From an uncultured Oceanospirillaceae bacterium (lineage in GTDB: Bacteria; Pseudomonadota; Gammaproteobacteria; Pseudomonadales; Balneatricaceae): 39,093 nucleotides of DNA. Below, piece by piece: positions 1 to 7,044 of the stretch; position 1 is the first letter of the stretch; every line of letters begins with the position of its first letter. The stretch is from contig CAKZPE010000053.1 of NCBI GenBank assembly GCA_937138495.1, positions 1-39,093 on the forward strand, read 5' to 3'. The notes under the pieces are model-generated. The model did no database searches. It saw only the letters and a list, made by a program, of their open reading frames with translations, and was not told where the DNA came from. A program made the translations under genes and the position numbers.

Positions 1-1
1 A

Positions 2-67
2 TACAACAACGGGTTAACTCCAACGCGAGCAGAAGAAAAGCTTAACTTACTGTCCGGAATTAGTTGA
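2..67 (+). CDS. IS3-family transposase, C-terminal end only
   Basis: Frame 2 opens at the window edge and gives a 21-residue tail, beginning YNNGLTPTRAEEKLN and ending LLSGIS, before a TGA at 65-67. This tail (YN-x-GLTP-x-x-AEEKLN) is typical of the OrfB (DDE integrase, rve domain) C-terminus of IS3-family elements, whose catalytic core would lie upstream of the window. The stop falls inside the presumed terminal inverted repeat, as is common in this family. Only the tail is visible, so the subgroup cannot be given. The identification rests on remembered family tails plus the matching IS end. Confidence 0.7.
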   Translation, partial: YNNGLTPTRAEEKLNLLSGIS

Positions 68-75
68 CCACTACA
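51..75 (+). mobile_element. Right terminal inverted repeat of an IS3-family insertion sequence
   Basis: The 25 bases ending CCACTACA contain TGTCCGGAATTAGTTGACCA and finish with the CA expected of IS3-family ends (TG...CA). They begin just inside the transposase stop codon. The partner left end and the target duplication lie outside the window, so the boundary at 75 is inferred from the family pattern. Confidence 0.6.
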
Positions 76-100
76 GTTTTCGATAATCATCTATCCAATC

Positions 101-394
101 TTGCTGCTTCTCTTCTTTTGGATAGCGTACAAGCAAGGTCTTACCGATCCTCCAATAAACACAACCAAAGACAAATTTTTTACTGTCTTCATCTCTTTTA
201 TGTGGATATTGGGCTTTTTTGTTATTTTTGGAGATAGCTCTCCAGCATCTTCAGGCGGCTTCAGCCAACTGAAAAAATCCCTGATAGGCACATATATCTA
301 CAATTTTTGTATATGGCTCGTGATGATTGCATGTCCTCAGTGGCTGTTTTTGATTTTCCTTTATAACAGGCGAATGAAGCGCCAAGCCGCTTAG
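101..394 (+). pseudogene. Small membrane protein, probably 5'-truncated by the IS
   Basis: This ORF encodes about 97 residues with two or three hydrophobic segments (about 1-10, 27-45 and 67-88), so it is a small inner-membrane protein of unknown family. The only usable start is a TTG at 101 without a convincing ribosome-binding site. The frame is open back to the transposase stop at 65-67, and the codons between the IS end and the TTG read as more of the same hydrophobic helix (IIIYPILLLLFW). The simplest reading is that the IS landed inside the gene and removed its 5' end. It may still be translated from TTG. No function can be assigned. Confidence 0.45.
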
Positions 395-468
395 ATAGAA
401 GCGAGTGGATTAGTAGTGTGTGGGGTTGTAAATAAGCTCGCTAAACACGGATACGTACAGGCAATGTA

Positions 469-738
469 ATGGACTACCTGATACTTGGTGCAGTTTTTAC
501 ACTGATCTACGTCTTTCTCAGGCGCGTGATCGAAAACACGACCTTTAAGCCTCCCAGGCTCCGTAAACGTAACACTGTCTCCTCGGGCAAAAGGTTCGTT
601 GATCAGCCTGATAATTATGTACACCCGGAAGACCGTGATCCAAATGCCGAGGTTTGTGATGGCTACAAGATAGAAAGTAGAAAACAGGATAGTAGATCCC
701 TACTCCCTCTAGACCAGGTGAAAGCGCAATATCTTTAG
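469..738 (+). CDS. Hypothetical protein with one N-terminal membrane segment
   Basis: An 89-residue protein with one hydrophobic helix at about 3-18 followed by Arg and Lys (RRVIENTTFKPPRLRKR), so the polar, charged C-terminal part should be cytoplasmic. That part is rich in Asp, Arg and Pro and shows no recognised motif. The ATG is preceded by a weak AGG-containing site (ACAGGCAATGTA). It has the same orientation as the gene at 101-394, with a 74-base gap. Unknown family; accessory island gene. Confidence 0.5.
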   Translation: MDYLILGAVFTLIYVFLRRVIENTTFKPPRLRKRNTVSSGKRFVDQPDNYVHPEDRDPNAEVCDGYKIESRKQDSRSLLPLDQVKAQYL

Positions 739-807
739 GTTTACTGCTAAGATTGAAACAGCGTGCTTTATGCCTTTTGCTATTGTTTAGTCAGTTGCTG
801 ATAAATG

Positions 808-1152
808 TCAGTAGCCTTCCGATATATACCGCGAATACGCATTACACGCTTTAAGCATTTCAGCTTCGGATGTATCTGACTGGAATTGACCGTGGGCCGC
901 TTTCCATTCCTCACAAGCTTTGCGTAGCTTACGTGCTGTGGATGTATTCTTTCGCTCACTTTCCAAACGTATCTGCTGCTGGCGCGGTCTTTCGTTTTGT
1001 TCAGCTATAGCTGCATTTCTTTCTTGCTTGAGCTGTTTTAAAGCTTGTGATGCCTGATACGCCACATACTGGCTTGTTGCATAGTTCGAGAGCAGGTTGC
1101 CAGCAGCAACTCCTAAAGTGATTACGAAGAATAAAGCCAGGTATCTAGGCAC
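808..1152 (-). CDS. Hypothetical membrane-anchored coiled-coil protein
   Basis: A 114-residue protein starting with GTG at 1152, chosen because AAGGA lies 8 bases upstream. Residues about 3-24 form a hydrophobic membrane or signal segment. Residues about 30-75 are a Gln/Glu/Arg/Lys-rich stretch predicted as coiled coil (QALKQLKQERNAAIAEQNER). The C-terminal 40 residues carry two Cys (KACEEWKAAHGQF and LKACNAYSRYI), a possible disulphide if exported. No family recognised with confidence. A 51-bp block shared with the RDD gene upstream region lies just before it. Confidence 0.6.
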   Translation of the reverse strand: MPRYLALFFVITLGVAAGNLLSNYATSQYVAYQASQALKQLKQERNAAIAEQNERPRQQQIRLESERKNTSTARKLRKACEEWKAAHGQFQSDTSEAEMLKACNAYSRYISEGY

Positions 1153-1172
1153 AATGAAAGTCCTTATCTATT

Positions 1173-1223
1173 GCGTTGTTTAACACATGTTTTCCTTCTA
1201 TAACCGTATCATTCTGGTATCAG
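1173..1223 (-). repeat. 51-bp block, copy 1 (shared with 3881-3931)
   Basis: Read on the minus strand the block begins CTGATACCA, has a second TGATAC 5 bases after the first, then AAGGAAAA and GTGTTAAA. The copy at 3881-3931 has the same elements at nearly the same spacing, with roughly 40 of 51 positions identical by eye. The first bases overlap the TGA stop of the upstream gene (1220-2356), and the block ends about 20 bases before the 808-1152 gene start. It could be a duplicated promoter/leader or a recombination boundary; the sequence alone does not decide. Confidence 0.6.
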
Positions 1224-2356
1224 AGGATCTGAGAGGATGCTTCTCTGTTTTTGCAAAGCTGATCGCTTAGTTCATTAACAATGTTTTGAGGAGAGCCTAT
1301 GTAATAGGCGAGTGAGTCTATGACAATACTGTTTTTGTCCAGTCGCTTATGTGAACCTGATCGTTTCATTGGCTTTTGATTGTTTGAACGGTCATGGAGG
1401 TGAGCTATTAGCAGAGGTCTTTTCTTACCTATGAATGTTCGTCGATTCCGAATTTCAAAGCTTTTGATTGTTTTTAATGAGATTCTGGGGTGTAGGAAAG
1501 CATCAGCAACGAGGTGCTTATCTGTCATATAGATATCATTGTCAGCTTCGTCAAGATGTTTACGGGCTGCTCTAATTAATAAAAACCATATGGGGCTTAA
1601 TATAATTAAACATGCAAGGCCAATAAAGGAATTAATAAGAAAGCCTGTAAAGGGTAAGGCTAAGCTTAATAGATATTCAAGTTTGAGTCTCTGTTTATTT
1701 TTTGAGTAGAACAAAATTACGGTTGATGGTGGGTTTGAATGAAATTCATCGCTTATTGTGTTTGTTTCTTTTTGTTCGTGTATGGCTTTAATACTGTCTT
1801 TAAGCGCACGTATATAGATTATGATGTAAGGTAAGATTGTAGCAATTATAAATAAAATATGGCCAAATCCTGCTAATGCACTGATGCCTCGGCTTGATAT
1901 GTACCATTCTGTAAATGACATGTCGGTAGTGCCTGCAATAAAACTTGCATTGCTACACCGATACATTTTCTTTTGAGTGTCAGATAGGTTTTCATATTTA
2001 AAGGAAAGTAAGTATTCAGCATAATCAGGTTTTCTAAAGCAATGAGATATTCCTTCGTATAAAGCTACAACGTGGACAGTATCACCAGGCGCATATGTAT
2101 ACTTAAGATAAGCTGATTGACTGCCATAGTCAGTGCTAATGGAATATCTTCCGCCAGATTTGTTCTCTTTAGGTTCTATCAGATCAATAATGGTAATCGT
2201 CAGATCTTTACCTTTCGTAACCGTCGCTTGATATTTTTCATAATCCGAAGCAATCATTAGATACAAAAAGATACCAAAGAAAATAAGAAGCGAAAGATAA
2301 AAATAGGGTGTACGGATGATTAGCTTGCCATTGTGCGTTGCGTAACGAATATTCAT
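1220..2356 (-). CDS. Hypothetical polytopic membrane protein with PH-like C-terminal region
   Basis: A 378-residue protein. Hydrophobic segments lie at about 17-35, 160-182 and 228-262 (likely a pair). A polar region at about 37-155, with two Cys (SHCFRKP and MYRCSNA), sits between the first two helices and is probably extracytoplasmic. The last 110 residues are soluble (IYMTDKHLVADAFLHPRI, SFEIRNRRTFIGKKRP) and have the strand-rich look of bacterial PH-like domains that follow membrane segments; this is a resemblance, not a motif match. ATG at 2356 has AAAGGA about 10 bases upstream. The gene is clearly AT-richer than the core region, consistent with transfer. Function unknown. Confidence 0.6.
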   Translation of the reverse strand: MNIRYATHNGKLIIRTPYFYLSLLIFFGIFLYLMIASDYEKYQATVTKGKDLTITIIDLIEPKENKSGGRYSISTDYGSQSAYLKYTYAPGDTVHVVALYEGISHCFRKPDYAEYLLSFKYENLSDTQKKMYRCSNASFIAGTTDMSFTEWYISSRGISALAGFGHILFIIATILPYIIIYIRALKDSIKAIHEQKETNTISDEFHSNPPSTVILFYSKNKQRLKLEYLLSLALPFTGFLINSFIGLACLIILSPIWFLLIRAARKHLDEADNDIYMTDKHLVADAFLHPRISLKTIKSFEIRNRRTFIGKKRPLLIAHLHDRSNNQKPMKRSGSHKRLDKNSIVIDSLAYYIGSPQNIVNELSDQLCKNREASSQIL

Positions 2357-2421
2357 CGCGTTGTAATCCTTTACTTCTTTGTAGTTGATCTTTTTATATT
2401 ATATATGGCGTAGGGGGAGAG

Positions 2422-2764
2422 TTAGTCGCCGCTTTCGCTACTTCCATGGCTACCTGCACAATGAAACCCAGGCGCTTCTTCATCGTTAGATTCTGAACCA
2501 GCTGTGATCATTCTCTGATTCATAACAAGTGATCTGAGCGGCCAGATGACTAACTTTAACGGGTATGACTTCAGGTGACTGATGGAATATGAAGTACAAG
2601 ACAGTAGGCGCACCAAAGATAGGAAGTAACCATACGAGGCCAAGTTGTGCACCTTTTTGAAATCGGTTCAGGTCGTCTTCTTTCCAGATCGCTACCGATG
2701 CTAAGAGATTCATGTACAGAAGAATGAGCACTATGGCACTGAGTACCCAATGTGTAATTTCCAT
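2422..2764 (-). pseudogene. Small two-TM protein, apparent frameshift
   Basis: From ATG 2764 (TAGGT 7 bases upstream) the first frame encodes two hydrophobic helices (about 4-24 and 40-60) and stops at 2486 after a 92-residue product. The overlapping frame, open from about 2652 to 2422, encodes IWPLRSLVMNQRMITAGSES and a polar Asp/Ser/Gly/His tail ending GSHGSSESGD. Small two-TM proteins of this general kind (PLD-nuclease N-terminal-like) often end in such a polar Gly/Ser/Asp tail, whereas the first-frame tail looks random. I infer a one-base shift around 2570-2590. The 92-residue product could also be the real, complete protein. Function unknown. Confidence 0.5.
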
Positions 2765-2848
2765 ATTTTTTACCTACGGTTTTTGCCTTCGGCTTCAGTG
2801 TTTTAGTGCTTTACACCTTCAGTTCACAGTCTAAATCTGACTCTAAGT

Positions 2849-3802
2849 TTAATTTATGATTTGCACTTCTTTGGGATTAATAAGATGCGTGTACTTGGAA
2901 GCTCTTTTAAAAATACCGATGTCGTACCCATATGACAAAGTGATTTGTATGACGTCTTTTTCCAGAGCTTCAGGGTGTTCAGCAATGATAATTCTGGCTA
3001 TCTGACTCGCAAGGTGGAGGTCCTCGACGTTTTTGTTGTCGATTCGAATAGTTCCTGTGACGTGCGTAACCGTTTTTTCTGCTTCGTTCAGCCCTTTTGT
3101 GGTTGTGTATCCAGAGAAAATCCCCGCTGCAATAACATCGGGTTCTTGCATTATTTTTGATTGTGCAGACTTTACTTCCCTGATGAGCTCACTTTCTTCA
3201 GCGGCAAGCTGAGGAACCGTGACCGGATAGATCGTGCAAGCAAGAACGATAAGGAGCGCAACAGCATAGTGAGCCTTCCATACCGGTTCAGTCGGTTGTT
3301 TTTCAGTGGATGTATAAACGACGAAGGTACCCGTCATCAAGTCATGCAAAGACTGACGGGTTTTCCTGTTGAATATGTATAAATATGTAATTACAAGTAA
3401 TCCACCGAATGCAAAGAATGCTAACGGATATAACATGTAAGATGTCATGAATTCCGGTGTAAGTGGCAGCTTGTCAATATAGAGCGGTATTAACAATATG
3501 AGAGATCGCAGCAGTGATCTGGCTAAACTGATAGAGTTGTTATTCTCATCTACAACCCTGATGCCAAGCGCTTGCTTACCAAACGTTTGCCCATTACACA
3601 CCGAGCTATTCATAATCCCAAAATATACAAGGCATATAGAGAATCCAATTAAAAATCCCCAGCCGTCATCCTTTATGAGAGTCGCTTCGAATATTGTGCC
3701 TATGAGCAGGCCAACCATAACGAATAATATCGAATCAAGAAGAAGGGCTGCAATTCTTCTCCAAAAACCTGATATCCATAATGTTTGCTCTTCATCAGCC
3801 AT
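2849..3802 (-). CDS. RDD-family membrane protein with extracytoplasmic C-terminal domain
   Basis: A 317-residue protein. Residues about 10-165 fit the RDD family: the opening SGFWRRIAALLLDSILF has the conserved Arg and Asp, FGKQALGIRVVDENN follows the second helix, and later come membrane segments and RQSLHDLMTGTFVV. After about residue 180 another helix (ALLIVLACTIYPVTV) leads to a soluble domain of about 120 residues without recognised motifs (VTHVTGTIRIDNKNVEDLHL). RDD proteins are mostly of unknown function; some have been linked to ion transport. AAGGAAGG sits just upstream of ATG 3802. The upstream region carries copy 2 of the 51-bp block. Confidence 0.75.
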   Translation of the reverse strand: MADEEQTLWISGFWRRIAALLLDSILFVMVGLLIGTIFEATLIKDDGWGFLIGFSICLVYFGIMNSSVCNGQTFGKQALGIRVVDENNNSISLARSLLRSLILLIPLYIDKLPLTPEFMTSYMLYPLAFFAFGGLLVITYLYIFNRKTRQSLHDLMTGTFVVYTSTEKQPTEPVWKAHYAVALLIVLACTIYPVTVPQLAAEESELIREVKSAQSKIMQEPDVIAAGIFSGYTTTKGLNEAEKTVTHVTGTIRIDNKNVEDLHLASQIARIIIAEHPEALEKDVIQITLSYGYDIGIFKRASKYTHLINPKEVQIIN

Positions 3803-3880
3803 GTTTCTTCCTTCCTTGTTTTCACTGATTACTGGCTGGTTTGTGTGGCCTGTAATGCTGTAAATTTCTATAGTTCGAGA

Positions 3881-3931
3881 GCGATATTTAACACGATTTT
3901 CCTTTGTAAAACAGTATCATCGTGGTATCAG
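3881..3931 (-). repeat. 51-bp block, copy 2 (shared with 1173-1223)
   Basis: On the minus strand: CTGATACCA, then a second TGATAC, then AAAGGAAAA and GTGTTAAA, as in copy 1. It lies about 80-130 bases upstream of the RDD gene start. In both copies the first bases contain an in-frame-capable TGA, and AAGGAAAA is followed by a GTG that opens only a very short frame, so a decayed gene start or leader peptide is possible. Confidence 0.6.
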
Positions 3932-4005
3932 TTGAAAAGCTGGAGGCGGACTACAGCATTCGTTAGTTTTACAGATATGGCATGAGTCAAAGAAGATGAC
4001 CATTC

Positions 4006-4103
4006 ATGCCTGTAAAAAGAAGGTTCCGCCTGGTTTTTCGATGTACGGCCAGAAGGAAGAGCAGGGAAGCGTGTTACCCGTAAGTTCACCACTGAGGCTT
4101 AAG
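4006..4103 (+). pseudogene. Broken copy of the 5' end of the integrase gene
   Basis: Bases 4006-4099 align with 4722-4816, the first 32 codons of the intact integrase. From 4043 to 4099 only two of 57 bases differ. Nearer the ATG there are more substitutions and a net loss of two bases in the A-rich stretch after codon 3, which throws the frame out. Homology ends at about 4100, so more than 90 percent of the gene is absent. This is the remnant of an earlier integrase copy or of a partial duplication. The rest of the gap between 3803 and 4126 shows no other gene. Confidence 0.85.
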
Positions 4104-4126
4104 TTGGTTCATTAGCTTCCGACATA

Positions 4127-4515
4127 TCAGTTGCCACTAAAGTGCTGAGTAACTCGCTTATTTAGTTCGATAAAGTCTTTTACCAGCTTGTCGCAAGCAC
4201 TTTTTACAGCGCCGCATTTGACGGACATATTGATGTAGATTTTGCCATCTTTATCAACAACCTCCCGTTTTACATATGATGGATGAGCAGGGTGATAGCT
4301 GGGTGTAAAGGAATAAACAGTGCTTCCTGACTTCACGTTAGCAATATGCCAACCACGTTCCAATCTTCAGGGTTTGATTTCAGTTGATTCAGTAGCTGTC
4401 CGACAGTCTGGCTAGATGGATTAAATCCTTTGTATCCAAGGTCTTCAGGAAGCGGTGGTGTTGATGAGCAACCTAACAATGCCATTGAAAGCGCTACAAT
4501 TTTAAGTCCCTTCAT
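4127..4515 (-). pseudogene. Small lipoprotein gene with apparent frameshift
   Basis: From ATG 4515 (MKGLKIVALSMALLGCSS) there is a clear lipoprotein signal peptide with lipobox LLGC. The frame continues to LKSNPEDWN and stops soon after (near 4333). A second frame from about 4363 to 4127 continues convincingly (ERGWHIANVKSGSTVYSF, then HPAHPSYVKREV and a Cys-containing helix CGAVKSACDKLVKDFIELN). The end of one and start of the other overlap at the Trp codon near 4360, so a single one- or two-base indel would join them into an exported lipoprotein of about 130 residues. A sequencing error is possible. Function unknown. Confidence 0.65.
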
Positions 4516-4721
4516 AATTCTTTCCCTGCGCATGGCGTCTTACAAGTTGGTAGCTTTAGTGAATGGATATCACTGGGGCAATTTCAAACATCTTGATATG
4601 AAGTATAGAAAAGCCTGGTAACTTTGTTCTTTATCAGGCCATACCGCTTCAAACTCCCAGGTTAAGGAAAGTACTATTAGCGTGTAGTGAAGAACGAAGT
4701 ATTCTCAAGGAAGAGGGCGTT

Positions 4722-5735
4722 ATGTCTATCAAAAAGAAAGGTTCTGCGTGGTTCGTCGACGTGCGGCCAGAAGGAAGAGCAGGGAAGCGTGTTACCCGTA
4801 AGTTCACCACTAAGGCTGAGGCTGTTCGGTTTGAGTCTTTTGTCATTTCACAGGCTGCTGCTAATAAAGCCTGGAATCCCTCCCAACAAGATACACGCCG
4901 TTTATCTGAGCTGATTGAGCTGTGGAATGAAGGGCACGCTAAAACGCTGTCTAGCGGGGCTGTTCGATATGCTCTGTTGGTCCGGTGGTGTAAGGATCTG
5001 AATGATCCTGTGGCGGCTTCTGTTAAGTCTGAGCATTTAATTCGTTGGCGATCTGAGCGGTTGGCAGTAATAAAGGCAACAACGGTTAATGTCGAGCTGC
5101 AGGCGGTTAAGAGTTTGTTTAACTGGTTGCAGAAGGCTCAGCTGATTGAGTTTCCTAACCCTACTGCACATATTCAGGCAATTAAGGTTGCAGAAGTAGA
5201 GCGGCCTTTTTTGTCTGAGGCTGAGGTGGCGCATTTTTATTCGCAACTGTCTTCAGCGCCTGGTGAGGATATCGCTGTTATCGCGCAGACGTGCTTAGAA
5301 ACAGGGGCACGCTGGAGCGAGGTGGAAAAGATTCAGTGGGAGCATGTTCGTGAAGATCGTCTGATTTTTACCAACACAAAGAGTAAGAAGACGCGCACGG
5401 TGCCAATCCGGTCTGAGTTGTATGTGTTGCTGTGTAGTTGTGGGAACCGTTCTACGAAGCGTTTATTTGGGAGCAGGGCAGAGACTGCCCGAAAGTGGTT
5501 AAACCGTTTGTGGGACTTACCAGACGGTATTTCGACGCATATCCTTCGCCACACGTTCGCCAGCCACTTTGTGATGGCCGGGGGGAATATTTTGACGCTG
5601 CAGCGGATTCTGGGGCACAGCAAGATTGATATGACGATGCGGTATGCTCACCTGGCGCAATCTCACTTACAGGAGGTGCTTTCCCTTAACCCGGGCGTGT
5701 TACTTGAGAAAAAGTGGAGAGTTTGTGGAAAGTGA
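4722..5735 (+). CDS. int: P2-type tyrosine recombinase / integrase
   Basis: A 337-residue site-specific recombinase similar in layout to phage P2 integrase. The N-terminus (KKKGSAWFVDVRPEGRAGKR) is the arm-binding domain, about 58-150 the core-binding SAM-like domain, and about 162-325 the catalytic domain. Visible catalytic residues are Arg197 (ETGARWSEV), Lys220 region, His273 and Arg276 (THILRHTFASHF), His299 (LGHSKI) and nucleophile Tyr308 (RYAHLA). It catalyses integration and excision between att sites. ATG 4722 follows a good AGGAAGAGG site. No excisionase, repressor or capsid gene is visible; the only phage-like neighbour is the broken 5' copy at 4006. In P2 the att site lies 3' of int, so a boundary at 5736-5940 is expected. 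Confidence 0.9.
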   Translation: MSIKKKGSAWFVDVRPEGRAGKRVTRKFTTKAEAVRFESFVISQAAANKAWNPSQQDTRRLSELIELWNEGHAKTLSSGAVRYALLVRWCKDLNDPVAASVKSEHLIRWRSERLAVIKATTVNVELQAVKSLFNWLQKAQLIEFPNPTAHIQAIKVAEVERPFLSEAEVAHFYSQLSSAPGEDIAVIAQTCLETGARWSEVEKIQWEHVREDRLIFTNTKSKKTRTVPIRSELYVLLCSCGNRSTKRLFGSRAETARKWLNRLWDLPDGISTHILRHTFASHFVMAGGNILTLQRILGHSKIDMTMRYAHLAQSHLQEVLSLNPGVLLEKKWRVCGK

Positions 5736-5943
5736 TTTTCTGATGGCTGAAATTTGATATTAGATTCAGTGGCTTAGATTTTTCGTGGAACTTTAGTGAC
5801 AATTTCATGAATAATGCCGGGTAAAATTAATAATTCAGTCTGTTGTAAAAAGAGTTAGATGTATTGGTAGCGGTGACCCGGTGCTGTACTTGCGGCATAG
5901 CAGCCCCTAAAATGCCTTTTTTATACTGACAGGTGTAGCGGGT
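5736..5943. other. Island/core junction, expected att region
   Basis: These 208 bases between the integrase and the glutaredoxin-like gene contain no ORF of note and no tRNA or recognisable tRNA fragment. The first part is AT-rich. By analogy with P2 the attachment core and right edge of the island should be here, but I could not find the matching second att copy in the window, so the exact edge is unknown. Confidence 0.35.
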
Positions 5944-6198
5944 ATGCGTAAGTTTTTGTTGATGGGTACAGAGGGATGTCATCTGTGTGACGATGCTGCA
6001 GCGATTGTGGTGGCGACACTTAACCCTGCATTACATGAAGCAGAGCTCGTGGATATTGCCTTTGAAGATGAGTATATGACCCGATACGCAGTGCGTATTC
6101 CGGTACTGCTTGATGAAGTCAGCGGTAAAGAGCTTGACTGGCCGTTTGATCAGGCAGGTTTGCAAGCTTTCCTGAGTGAGTTGGAAGCGGGGGGTTAA
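5944..6198 (+). CDS. Glutaredoxin-like protein (DUF836 family)
   Basis: An 84-residue cytoplasmic thioredoxin-fold protein. The N-terminus MRKFLLMGTEGCHLCDDA carries the redox motif C12-H-L-C15 after the first strand. The conserved cis-Pro segment is visible at YAVRIPVLLDE, followed by the DWPFDQAGLQAFL helix. Members are annotated as glutaredoxin family or DUF836 proteins; the physiological substrate is not known. Start at ATG 5944 follows the weak site CAGGTG. First core gene to the right of the integrase; convergent with tatD and only 6 bases from it. Confidence 0.85.
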   Translation: MRKFLLMGTEGCHLCDDAAAIVVATLNPALHEAELVDIAFEDEYMTRYAVRIPVLLDEVSGKELDWPFDQAGLQAFLSELEAGG

Positions 6199-6204
6199 CC
6201 CGTT

Positions 6205-7032
6205 CTACAGCCGGCCCTGCAGATTGAAAAACTTAAGGCTGGTGGCACGGCTTTCTGTTGCTATCTGTTCAGCAGGTTTGCCGGTTAGCTCAGCTATGAC
6301 CTGAAGAATGTGCGGCAGATTCAGTGGCGAGTTACGTCGGCTTTTCGGCTTAGGCCGAATGTCCCGGGGTAACAGGTAAGGGGCATCGGTTTCAAGCATG
6401 AGGCGGTCGGCAGGAATGTCCTTAAGTAGCGGATGTAAATGGCTGCCGCGTCGTTCATCGCAAATCCAGCCGGTTATTCCTATGTGTAGATCCAGGTCCA
6501 GGTAGTTGTACAGTTCTTCCCGGGTGCCGGTAAAGCAGTGAGCGACAGCGGCGCTGATATTTTTCCGGTATGCTTTTAGCATTTCCAGTTGCTTCTGATG
6601 GGCATCCCGCTCATGTAAAAATAAAGGCAATCCCGTTTCCACAGCCAGTTCCAGTTGCTGTTCAAACGCATAAATCTGTTCTTCCGGTGTGGAGAAGTTA
6701 CGATTAAAGTCCAGCCCTGCTTCACCGACGGCGACGACATATTCTGCTTTTAAAAGCTCACGTAATTGCTGGCTGGTGTCCGGCGTGTATTCGCTGGCGG
6801 AATGCGGGTGTACACCCGCGGTGGTGTATAGCGGCACGGAGCTCTTTTCGCACATTTGCAGGCATTGATGATTTTCCCGCATATTGGTGCCGGTGAGAAT
6901 CAGTGGTGAAATACCGGCCGTATGTGCCTGGATTGCTACATCCTGCCAGTCTTTTTCAAAACTTGAATCACTCAGGTTAACGCCGATATCAATGAGTACC
7001 TGCTCAGCATTTTGCGGTGCAAAGGTTCGCAT
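6205..7032 (-). CDS. tatD: TatD-family 3'-5' DNase/RNase
   Basis: A 275-residue metal-dependent hydrolase of the TatD family, closest in pattern to E. coli TatD itself: IDIGVNLSDSSFEKD at 14-28, where the usual HxH is replaced by GVN as in E. coli TatD. Also visible are TAGVHPHS at 71-78, VGEAGLDFNRNFSTPEEQ with metal ligand Glu104, His140, AHCFTGTREE with His165, ITGWICDERRG and LETDAPYLLPRD with Asp216. E. coli TatD is a Mg-dependent exonuclease acting on single-stranded DNA and RNA and has been linked to DNA repair. It lies 12 bases downstream of slt on the same strand, so the two are likely cotranscribed. Confidence 0.92.
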   Translation of the reverse strand: MRTFAPQNAEQVLIDIGVNLSDSSFEKDWQDVAIQAHTAGISPLILTGTNMRENHQCLQMCEKSSVPLYTTAGVHPHSASEYTPDTSQQLRELLKAEYVVAVGEAGLDFNRNFSTPEEQIYAFEQQLELAVETGLPLFLHERDAHQKQLEMLKAYRKNISAAVAHCFTGTREELYNYLDLDLHIGITGWICDERRGSHLHPLLKDIPADRLMLETDAPYLLPRDIRPKPKSRRNSPLNLPHILQVIAELTGKPAEQIATESRATSLKFFNLQGRL

Positions 7033-7044
7033 AGTCTTGTTGTC

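Noticed and set aside
1..4700. Integron cassette array, suggested by small orphan genes and GTTAAAC/GTTAAAT-like ends
   Set aside because: The recombinase lacks the IntI layout and is P2-type, no attC-like pair of R-Y-Y-Y-A-A-C / GTTRRRY cores with proper spacing was found, and gene orientations are mixed.
5736..5943. tRNA gene or tRNA 3' end as attachment site
   Set aside because: No cloverleaf or CCA-type 3' end could be folded from the sequence, although P2-type integrases often use tRNA-free sites.
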